Below are positions 6,638 through 12,781 of a stretch of 12,781 nucleotides of DNA, one piece after another. This DNA comes from Phyllobacteriaceae bacterium UBA1940. GTDB lineage: Bacteria > Pseudomonadota > Alphaproteobacteria > Rhizobiales > Rhizobiaceae. Location: positions 1 through 12,781 of the forward strand of contig DDFA01000067.1 in the NCBI GenBank assembly GCA_002336975.1. The letters run 5' to 3'. The notes below the pieces were generated by a model. It ran no database searches. It was not told where the DNA came from and saw only the letters and a list, made by a program, of their open reading frames with translations. How positions within the stretch are numbered: position 1 is the first letter of the stretch; each line of letters starts with the position of its first letter. Both the position numbers and the translations under genes were made by a program.

Positions 6638-7773
6638 GCACTCCCTACGCCAAGCTTCCGCTGTGGGCCGATTATGGCCTGATCCCGCTGATCAATCTCG
6701 CCGTCGCCTTCCTGGTCGCCGGGCTGGTGGTGCTGCTGGTCGGCGAAAGCCCGATCGAGGCGGTGCAATTGATGCTCAAGGGCGCGTTCGGTTCGGGCCG
6801 CGGCATCGGCTACACGCTCTATTACGCCACCAATTTCATCTTCACCGGGCTCGCGGTGGCGGTCGCCTTCCATGGCGGCCTGTTCAACATCGGCGGCGAA
6901 GGCCAGGCGTCCGTCGCCGGCGTCGGCGTCGCGATCGTCTGCCTGACCTTCGATTCGATCCTGCCGTGGTGGATCACCTATCCGCTGGCGATCGTCGCCG
7001 CCGCGATCTTCGGCGCCGCCTGGGTGCTGATCCCGGCCTGGCTGCAGGCCTATCGCGGCTCCCACATCGTCATCACCACGATCATGTTCAACTTCATCGC
7101 CGCCAGCCTGATGGTCTATCTGCTGGTGAACGTGTTCAAGGCGCCGGGCCAGATGGCGCCTGAAAGCCGGCCGTTCCTGGAAGGGGCGAACATTCCCAGC
7201 CTCGAGCCGCTGCTCGGCGCGCTCGGCATATCGGCGCGCCGCACGCCGCTCAACATCACCTTCTTCCTGGCGCTGCTCGCTTCGTTCGGCGTCTGGCTGC
7301 TGATCTGGCGCACAAAACTCGGCTATGAAATCCGCACCATGGGTTTCAGCCCCAAGGCGGCGCTCTACGCCGGCATCGGCGAAAAGCGCACCATCATCAT
7401 CACGCTTTTGATCTCGGCCGCGCTTGCCGGGCTGATGTCGCTCAATCCGATCATGGGCGCGCAGGACCGCATCCAGCTGAACTTCGTCGGAGGCGCCGGC
7501 TTTGTCGGCATCGCCGTGGCGCTGATGGGCCGTTCGCATCCCATAGGCATCATCTTTGCCGCGGTCCTGTTCGGCATGCTCTATCAGGGCGGCGCCGAGA
7601 TCGCCTTCGAGATGCCCAACATTACCCGCGAGATGATCGTCGTCATCATGGGTCTGGTGATCTTTTTCGCCGGCGCGCTGGAGCACATGTTCCGGCCCTT
7701 CGTGCAGACCGTCTTTGCCTCGCTGAGACCCCGAAGCGTCGGGCTTGACGCAAAGCCGGCGGGAGAAGCCTGA
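6634..7773 (+). CDS. Nucleoside ABC transporter permease 1 (NupP/YufP type)
   Basis: This inner-membrane permease of 379 residues belongs to the BPD_transp_2 class and forms half of the translocation channel. It shows about nine or ten hydrophobic segments, starting with one at 17-36. The family motif FHGGLFNIGGEGQ lies at 79-91 and a cytoplasmic coupling segment, RTMGFSPKAALYAGIGEKR, precedes the last four segments. The start ATG overlaps the ATPase stop in an ATGA, and AGGAAG at 6621-6626 is seven bases upstream, so translation is coupled. The residues that choose the substrate cannot be read by eye. Confidence 0.92.
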   Translation: MSTPYAKLPLWADYGLIPLINLAVAFLVAGLVVLLVGESPIEAVQLMLKGAFGSGRGIGYTLYYATNFIFTGLAVAVAFHGGLFNIGGEGQASVAGVGVAIVCLTFDSILPWWITYPLAIVAAAIFGAAWVLIPAWLQAYRGSHIVITTIMFNFIAASLMVYLLVNVFKAPGQMAPESRPFLEGANIPSLEPLLGALGISARRTPLNITFFLALLASFGVWLLIWRTKLGYEIRTMGFSPKAALYAGIGEKRTIIITLLISAALAGLMSLNPIMGAQDRIQLNFVGGAGFVGIAVALMGRSHPIGIIFAAVLFGMLYQGGAEIAFEMPNITREMIVVIMGLVIFFAGALEHMFRPFVQTVFASLRPRSVGLDAKPAGEA

Positions 7774-7774
7774 C

Positions 7775-8740
7775 ATGTTCGACGTTCTCATCGCACTGCT
7801 GGATTCAACCGTCCGCCTGTCGGTGGCACTGCTGCTGGCCTGCCTCGCCGGCCTTTACTCGGAACGGTCCGGCGTCTTCGACATCGGCCTTGAAGGCAAG
7901 ATGCTGGCCGGCGCCTTCGCCGCGGCGTCCGCCGCCGCCGTCACCGGCTCCGCCTGGATCGGCGTGCTCGCCGCGATCCTCGCCGCGGTGTTCTTCGCGC
8001 TGGTGCACGGCTTCGCCTCGATCACCAATCGCGGCAACCAGATCGTCTCGGGCGTCGCGATCAACTTCATCGTCGCCGGCGCAACCGTGCTGCTCGGCCA
8101 GGCCTGGTTCAAGGAGGGCGGCCGCACGCCGCAACTGTCCGGCAATGCGCGGTTCGACGACATCATCCTGCCGTTTGCCGACACCGTGCGCGGCGTGCCG
8201 ATCATCGGGCCGATCTACGCGGACCTGATTTCGGGCCATTCGATCCTCGTCTACATCGCCTTCGCCATGGTGCCGCTGACCTGGTGGGTGCTGTTTCGCA
8301 CCCGTTTCGGCCTGCGCCTGCGCGCCGTCGGCGAAAACCCGGCAGCCGTCGACACGGCCGGCATTTCCGTGACCTGGCTGCGCTACCGCGCCGTCATCTG
8401 CTGCGGCGTGCTGACCGGCCTCGCCGGCGCCTACCTGTCGCTGGCGCAAAGCCCCGGCTTCGTGAAGGACATGACCGCGGGCCGCGGCTTCGTCGCGCTC
8501 GCGGCGCTGATCTTCGCCAAGTGGAAGCCGGTGCCGGCGATGTTCGCCTGCCTGCTGTTCGGCTTCCTCGACGCCTTCGCCATCCGCTTCCAGGGCTATT
8601 CGTTCCCGGTCATCGGCCAGGTGCCGACCCAGCTGATGCAGGCGCTGCCCTACATCCTCACCGTCATCCTGCTCGCCGGTTTCATCGGCAAGGCGATCCC
8701 GCCCAAGGCCGGCGGCGTCGCCTATGTCAAGGAGCGGTAG
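7775..8740 (+). CDS. Nucleoside ABC transporter permease 2 (NupQ/YufQ type)
   Basis: This second permease has 321 residues and pairs with permease 1. The motif GVFDIGLEGKM (33-43) corresponds to FNIGGEG in its partner, and LRAVGENPAAVDTAGI is the conserved cytoplasmic coupling segment. The first helix is near residues 13-30, with at least seven more after it. The frame is open upstream from a TTG at 7745, but that would overlap permease 1 by 29 bases; the ATG at 7775 lies one base after the preceding stop and has GGGAGAA at 7761-7767 as ribosome site, so I use it. Confidence 0.92.
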   Translation: MFDVLIALLDSTVRLSVALLLACLAGLYSERSGVFDIGLEGKMLAGAFAAASAAAVTGSAWIGVLAAILAAVFFALVHGFASITNRGNQIVSGVAINFIVAGATVLLGQAWFKEGGRTPQLSGNARFDDIILPFADTVRGVPIIGPIYADLISGHSILVYIAFAMVPLTWWVLFRTRFGLRLRAVGENPAAVDTAGISVTWLRYRAVICCGVLTGLAGAYLSLAQSPGFVKDMTAGRGFVALAALIFAKWKPVPAMFACLLFGFLDAFAIRFQGYSFPVIGQVPTQLMQALPYILTVILLAGFIGKAIPPKAGGVAYVKER

Positions 8741-8742
8741 GC

Positions 8743-9135
8743 ATGTCGCACGATCTCTTCCTGGCGGCGCGGCGGGCGATGACCAGAGCCTATGCGCCCT
8801 ATTCGAAATTCCCCGTCGGCGCGGCGCTGCGCACGACGGACGGACAGGTGTTCGCCGGCGCCAATATCGAGGTTGCGTCCTATCCGGAAGGCTGGTGCGC
8901 CGAGACCACCATGCTCGGCCACTACATCATGGCCGGCGGCGGCGAGATCGCCGAGATCGCGGTGGTTGCCGAGCGCATGGACCGCATCACCCCGTGCGGC
9001 GGCTGCCGCCAGCGGCTCGCCGAGTTTTCCAGGCCGGAGACAAAACTCTATCTCTGCGACCAGGCCGGCGTGGTCGAGACCGTGACCATGGGCGACATGC
9101 TGCCCTTTGGCTTTGCCGGAGAGATGTTGAAATGA
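8743..9135 (+). CDS. cdd: Cytidine deaminase
   Basis: This 130-residue zinc enzyme hydrolyses cytidine and deoxycytidine to uridine and deoxyuridine, and has the length of the tetrameric, three-cysteine class. Zinc ligands are C52, C85 and C88 (in CAE and PCGGC), with E54 the proton-shuttling glutamate. N41 and E43 in GANIE match the ribose-binding pair. The residue after CAE is threonine (T55) where the Bacillus enzyme has the arginine R56 that tunes zinc charge. GGAG at 8731-8734 is eight bases before the ATG; the start is two bases after the permease stop. Its place here means pyrimidine nucleosides are handled as well as purine ones. Confidence 0.93.
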   Translation: MSHDLFLAARRAMTRAYAPYSKFPVGAALRTTDGQVFAGANIEVASYPEGWCAETTMLGHYIMAGGGEIAEIAVVAERMDRITPCGGCRQRLAEFSRPETKLYLCDQAGVVETVTMGDMLPFGFAGEMLK

Positions 9136-9926
9136 CCGACGCGACAGGCATCCTGGTCGAGCGCCTCGAGGGACGTACGCCGCAGGTCGCGCTGGTGCTG
9201 GGGTCGGGTCTCGGCGGGCTGGTCGACGAGGTGTCGGACCCGGTGCGCATACCCTATGGCGACCTGCCGGGTTTTCCCCACTCCGGCGTCACCGGCCATG
9301 CCGGCCAGCTGGTCGCCGGCACGCTGGCCGGCACGCCGGTGATCATCATGGCCGGCCGCGCCCATTATTACGAGCACGGCAACGCGGCCGCGATGCGCCC
9401 GGCGCTGGAGGTGCTGAAGGGCATCGGCGTCACCACGCTGATGCTGACCAACGCCGCGGGATCGCTCGAGCCCGACATGGAGCCCGGCTCGGTGATGATG
9501 ATCACCGACCACATCAATTTTTCCGGTTCCAATCCGCTGTTCGGCGAACAGAGCGACGGGCGCTTCGTCGGCCTGACCCAGGCCTATGACGCTGACATGC
9601 GCACCGCGCTCGAACGCGCCGCGCACAAGACCGGCACGCCGCTGCACCGGGGCGTCTACATGTGGTTCTCCGGCCCGTCGTTCGAAACGCCGGCGGAAAT
9701 CCGCATGGCCCGCATCGTCGGCGCCAATGCGGTCGGCATGTCGACGGTGCCCGAAGTCATCCTGGCGCGGTTTCTCGGGCTTCGCGTCGCCGCCTGCTCG
9801 GTGATCACCAATCTCGCCGCCGGCATGACCGGCGGGGAACTGTCGCATCAGGAAACCAAGGACATGGCGCCGCTTGGCGGCGCGCGGCTCGCCGCCATCT
9901 TGCGCGAAGCCGTCGGAGAGTTTTGA
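9132..9926 (+). CDS. punA: Purine nucleoside phosphorylase (trimeric class)
   Basis: This 264-residue enzyme splits purine (deoxy)ribonucleosides with phosphate to the free base and (deoxy)ribose 1-phosphate. The trimeric low-molecular-mass class is recognised by the phosphate-binding GSGLGG (24-29), HSGVTGHAG (50-58) and RAHYYEHG (76-83), by NAAGSL, and by the base-site GPSFETPAE (181-189) with F184 and E185. The motif AVGMSTVPEV (200-209) and N227 follow; E185 and N227 correspond to human E201 and N243, which favour 6-oxopurines such as inosine and guanosine. The start overlaps the cdd stop by four bases (ATGA), showing translational coupling. A phosphopentomutase would be needed to feed deoC; none is in the window. 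Confidence 0.94.
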   Translation: MTDATGILVERLEGRTPQVALVLGSGLGGLVDEVSDPVRIPYGDLPGFPHSGVTGHAGQLVAGTLAGTPVIIMAGRAHYYEHGNAAAMRPALEVLKGIGVTTLMLTNAAGSLEPDMEPGSVMMITDHINFSGSNPLFGEQSDGRFVGLTQAYDADMRTALERAAHKTGTPLHRGVYMWFSGPSFETPAEIRMARIVGANAVGMSTVPEVILARFLGLRVAACSVITNLAAGMTGGELSHQETKDMAPLGGARLAAILREAVGEF

Positions 9927-9941
9927 ATCGTCACCGCGACC

Positions 9942-9958
9942 CGGGACTGTTCGTCCCG
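9942..9958 (+). other. Small hairpin in front of the deoC ribosome site
   Basis: CGGGAC (9942-9947) and GTCCCG (9953-9958) form a perfect 6-bp stem with a 5-base loop in the punA-deoC gap, ending three bases before the GGGAG ribosome site of deoC. There is no run of T, so it is not a terminator. It might shape deoC translation or protect message ends; it could also be chance. Confidence 0.3.
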
Positions 9959-9972
9959 CAGGGAGTATGTTC

Positions 9973-10983
9973 ATGAACGCCAAGACCGCGCACGCCGTGG
10001 CGACCGGCACCGAGGTTGTGCATCTGCCAAATCACCGTCCGCGCAATGACGGCGGACCGCTGCGGCCCGAATGGTTCGAGACGGCGGACGTCAACCTGTC
10101 CGCAGCCGAACGCCGCGCGTCGACCCTGACGACCCGCCGCACTGTCAAGAAGGCCTGGCAGGCGGCGTGGCTGGTGCGGGCGATCGAATGCATCGACCTG
10201 ACAACGCTGGCCGGCGACGATACGCCCGGCCGCGTCAAGCGTTTGTGCGCCAAGGCGCGCAATCCGCTGCGCGCCGATCTGAAGGAGGCGCTGGGGCTCG
10301 GCGGACGGCGGCTGACCACCGGCGCCGTCTGCGTCTACCCGACCATGGTCCCGGTCGCGGTGAAGGCGCTCGCCGGCTCGGGCGTTCCGGTGGCGTCGGT
10401 CGCCACCGGCTTTCCGACCGGCCTGACGCCCTTGAAGCAGCGGCTTGAGGAAATCCGCTACGCCGTCGGCGAAGGCGCGGCCGAGATCGACATCGTCATC
10501 ACCCGCGCGCATGTGCTCAACGGCGAATGGAATGCGCTTTATGACGAGGTGAAGCAGATGCGCGAAGCCTGCGGCGAGGCGCATCTGAAGGCCATTTTGG
10601 CGACCGGCGAGCTGAAGACGCTGAGCAATGTCTACAAGGCGTCCATGGTTGCGATGCAGGCGGGGTCGGACTTCATCAAGACCTCGACGGGCACCGAAGC
10701 CGTCAACGCCACCTTGCCGGTGTCGCTGGTGATGGTGCGCGCCATCCGCGACTATCTCGAACGCACCGGGCTCTATGTCGGCTTCAAGCCGGCGGGCGGC
10801 ATCCGCGCGTCGAGGGACGCGCTCGCCTGGCTGATCCTGATGAAGGAGGAGCTTGGCGACGAATGGCTGAAGCCCGACCTGTTCCGGCTCGGCGCCTCGG
10901 CGCTGCTGGCCGACATCGAGCGGCAGCTCGAGCACTATGTCACCGGGCGCTATTCGTCCAACGACCGTCACGGGATGGCGTAG
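9973..10983 (+). CDS. deoC: Deoxyribose-phosphate aldolase, long animal-like type
   Basis: This class I aldolase cleaves 2-deoxyribose 5-phosphate to acetaldehyde and glyceraldehyde 3-phosphate, the last step of deoxynucleoside breakdown. At 336 residues it is longer than the E. coli enzyme (259) and close to animal DERA (318). The Schiff-base lysine is K236 in SDFIKTSTG; the helper lysine is K272 in VGFKPAGGIR and the aspartate D173 in AEIDIVI. The N-terminal part, with KKAWQAAWLVRAI (59-71) and CIDLTTLAGDDT (73-84), and the ending HYVTGRY closely recall human DERA from memory. GGGAG at 9961-9965 is seven bases before the ATG at 9973; the ATG at 9967 is too close to it. It follows punA by 46 bases. 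Confidence 0.94.
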   Translation: MNAKTAHAVATGTEVVHLPNHRPRNDGGPLRPEWFETADVNLSAAERRASTLTTRRTVKKAWQAAWLVRAIECIDLTTLAGDDTPGRVKRLCAKARNPLRADLKEALGLGGRRLTTGAVCVYPTMVPVAVKALAGSGVPVASVATGFPTGLTPLKQRLEEIRYAVGEGAAEIDIVITRAHVLNGEWNALYDEVKQMREACGEAHLKAILATGELKTLSNVYKASMVAMQAGSDFIKTSTGTEAVNATLPVSLVMVRAIRDYLERTGLYVGFKPAGGIRASRDALAWLILMKEELGDEWLKPDLFRLGASALLADIERQLEHYVTGRYSSNDRHGMA

Positions 10984-11007
10984 GTTGATGTCTCGTTCAA
11001 TCGTCAC

Positions 11008-11043
11008 CGACCCCCCTCTGGCCGGCAGGCCAGAGGGGGGTCG
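11008..11043. repeat. Perfect 16-bp hairpin between deoC and the aldehyde dehydrogenase gene
   Basis: Bases 11008-11023 and 11028-11043 are exact reverse complements, with the 4-base loop GGCA. The stem is extremely G+C-rich (six C opposite six G plus GGCC). No run of T follows on either strand, so it is not a classic intrinsic terminator. It could be a repetitive extragenic palindrome, of a kind common in Mesorhizobium-like genomes, or could reduce read-through into the next gene and stabilise the upstream message. Confidence 0.8.
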
Positions 11044-11085
11044 TCCCACATTCCGCGCCTGCACCCGCTCCGCATGGAGGCCCCA

Positions 11086-12781
11086 ATGAACCAGATCACC
11101 GACATCCTGCGCTCGATGGATTACGGCCCGGCGCCCGAGGACGACGCCTTTGCCCGCGACTGGCTGAAGCGCCACAAGGGCCGGTTCGGCCACTTCATCG
11201 CCGGCAAGTTCACGCCGGCGGCGGGCGAGACCTTCGCCGTGCCCAATCCGGCCAATGGCGAAAAGCTCGCCGACGTCGCGATCGCCGGCAAGAAGGAAGT
11301 CGACGCGGCGGTCAAGGCGGCGACGACCGCCTATGCTTCCTGGTCGAAACTGTCGGGCAACCAGCGCGCCCGCCATCTCTACGCCATCGCCCGCGCGGTG
11401 CAGAAGCATGCGCGGCTTTTGGCGGTGCTGGAGACGATGGACAATGGCAAGCCGATTCGCGAGACCCGCGACATCGACATTCCCCTGGTCGCCCGTCACT
11501 TCTACCATCACGCCGGCTGGGCCGAACTGCGCGACACGGTGTTTCCGGGCCATGCGCCGGCCGGCGTTTGCGGCCAGATCATTCCGTGGAATTTTCCGCT
11601 GCTGATGCTGGCCTGGAAGATCGGTCCGGCGCTGGCGGCCGGCTGCACCGTGGTTTTGAAGCCCGCCGAACACACGCCGCTGACCGCCATGGCGTTCGCC
11701 GAGATCTGCAAGGAGGCGGGCCTGCCCGCCGGCGTCGTCAACATCGTCAATGGCGGCGGCGAGACCGGCGCGCTGATCGCCGGCCATCCGGGCATCGACA
11801 AGCTGGCGTTCACCGGCTCGACCGAGGTCGGCCGGATCCTGCGCCGGATGACGGCGGGCTCGGGCAAGAAACTGTCGCTGGAGCTTGGCGGCAAGTCGCC
11901 CTTCATCGTCTTTGCCGACGCCGATCTCGACGCCGCGGTCGAAGGCGTCGTCGACGCGATCTGGTTCAACCAGGGCGAGGTCTGCTGCGCCGGCTCGCGC
12001 GCCATCGTGCAGGAGGGCGTCGCCGAGAAATTCTACGACAAGCTGAGAGCGCGGATGGAAAAACTGCGCGTCGGCGACCCGCTCGACAAGTCGACCGATG
12101 TCGGCGCGGTGGTCGCGCCGGTGCAGATCGCCCAGATTTCGGCGCGGGTGAAGGCAGGCATCGCCGAAGGCGCCACCGCGTTCCAGCCGACCTGGGCGGA
12201 GGATCTGATCGCCGGGCAAGGCTGCTTCTACCCGCCGACGCTGTTCACCGACGTCGCGCCGGCGTCCAACCTGGCGCAGGAGGAGATTTTCGGGCCCGTG
12301 CTGGTGTCGATGACCTTCCGCACCCCGGGCGAGGCGCTGCAACTGGCCAACAACAGCCGCTATGGTCTCGCCGCCTCGATCTGGTCGCAGAACCTCGACA
12401 CCGCGTTTGACGCGGCGCGCAAGGTCAAGGCCGGCGTGGTTTGGATCAACTCGACCAATCTGTTCGACGCCGCCATTCCGTTCGGCGGCTACAAGGAGTC
12501 TGGCTTTGGCCGCGAGGGCGGCCGCGAGGGCATGCTCGAATATCTGACTCCGGCCTGGCTGAAATCCGCCAAGACCGCCGCTGTCGCCAAGCCGATTCCG
12601 TCGCCGCTGCCGCTCGACGACGATGAAGAGCGCGCGCCGTCGGGCATCGACCGCACCGCAAAGCTCTATATCGGCGGCAAGCAGGCGCGGCCCGATTCCG
12701 GCTATTCCTACCCGGTGCATGACGCCGGCGGAAAATTCGTCGCCGACGCGCCGTTCGGCAACCGCAAGGACATCCGCAACG
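11086..12781 (+). CDS. Two-domain aldehyde dehydrogenase, ALDH16 family (3' end outside window)
   Basis: This NAD-type aldehyde dehydrogenase is cut by the right edge after 565 residues. Domain 1 is complete and looks active: N169 in PWNFP, K192 in LKPAE, E266 in LELGGKSP, the catalytic cysteine C300 in NQGEVCC, and E400 in QEEIFGPV. After a proline-rich, acidic linker (about 503-517) a second domain begins with AKLYIGGKQARP and ends at KDIRN. A second domain, together with the N-terminal YGPAPED motif (13-19), points to the ALDH16 family, normally about 770-800 residues with an inactive C-terminal domain. GGAGG at 11076-11080 lies five bases before the ATG. Behind deoC, its likely substrate is acetaldehyde, which it would oxidise to acetate; this is inferred from context. 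The hairpin upstream may separate its expression from deoC. Confidence 0.88.
   Translation, partial: MNQITDILRSMDYGPAPEDDAFARDWLKRHKGRFGHFIAGKFTPAAGETFAVPNPANGEKLADVAIAGKKEVDAAVKAATTAYASWSKLSGNQRARHLYAIARAVQKHARLLAVLETMDNGKPIRETRDIDIPLVARHFYHHAGWAELRDTVFPGHAPAGVCGQIIPWNFPLLMLAWKIGPALAAGCTVVLKPAEHTPLTAMAFAEICKEAGLPAGVVNIVNGGGETGALIAGHPGIDKLAFTGSTEVGRILRRMTAGSGKKLSLELGGKSPFIVFADADLDAAVEGVVDAIWFNQGEVCCAGSRAIVQEGVAEKFYDKLRARMEKLRVGDPLDKSTDVGAVVAPVQIAQISARVKAGIAEGATAFQPTWAEDLIAGQGCFYPPTLFTDVAPASNLAQEEIFGPVLVSMTFRTPGEALQLANNSRYGLAASIWSQNLDTAFDAARKVKAGVVWINSTNLFDAAIPFGGYKESGFGREGGREGMLEYLTPAWLKSAKTAAVAKPIPSPLPLDDDEERAPSGIDRTAKLYIGGKQARPDSGYSYPVHDAGGKFVADAPFGNRKDIRN

Noticed and set aside
6196..7791. 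A 531-codon open frame on the minus strand
   Set aside because: Antisense to the ATPase and permease 1 genes; low-complexity D, H, R, Q-rich translation, no motif or ribosome site that I trust.
9931..12720. A 929-codon open frame on the minus strand
   Set aside because: It lies fully antisense to deoC and the aldehyde dehydrogenase gene, both with intact active sites. Its arginine, histidine and glutamine-rich composition, with no recognisable domain, is typical of a shadow frame in G+C-rich DNA.

Overview
The window looks like chromosome from an alphaproteobacterium of the order Hyphomicrobiales (Rhizobiales), most likely Mesorhizobium-like. The reasons are the high G+C coding sequence, the neighbouring ActS/ActR (RegB/RegA-type) redox two-component genes next to hrpB, an MmcB-family repair protein, and a rhizobial-style nucleoside catabolism operon. 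The genus is inferred from gene content and protein style, not from a search.

Left part (1-3312, plus strand): the C-terminal half of the helicase HrpB, cut by the window edge, is followed by the sensor kinase ActS and its response regulator ActR. ActS keeps the quinone-site motif and the redox cysteine of the RegB family. The 130-base gap before actR holds a candidate promoter overlapped by an imperfect 18-base palindrome.

Middle part (3410-4949, minus strand): slyX, an HNH-nuclease-like gene and mmcB are read in that order, almost touching. The HNH gene is clearly poorer in G+C than its neighbours and looks like a precise acquired insert between two ordinary genes. A 158-base region (4950-5107) separates this group from the divergent operon to the right.

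Right part (5108-12781, plus strand): an operon for uptake and breakdown of nucleosides. An ABC transporter (double ATPase and two permeases) brings nucleosides in. Cytidine deaminase and purine nucleoside phosphorylase process the nucleosides. A long, animal-type deoxyribose-phosphate aldolase cleaves deoxyribose 5-phosphate to acetaldehyde and glyceraldehyde 3-phosphate. A two-domain aldehyde dehydrogenase of the ALDH16 family, cut by the right edge, would oxidise the acetaldehyde. No substrate-binding lipoprotein for the transporter is present in the window. A perfect 16-bp hairpin separates deoC from the dehydrogenase gene.

The most interesting point is the deoC-ALDH16 pairing: human ALDH16A1 has no settled function, and the bacterial context suggests a role in deoxynucleoside breakdown. 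No rRNA, tRNA, CRISPR array or insertion sequence was recognised.
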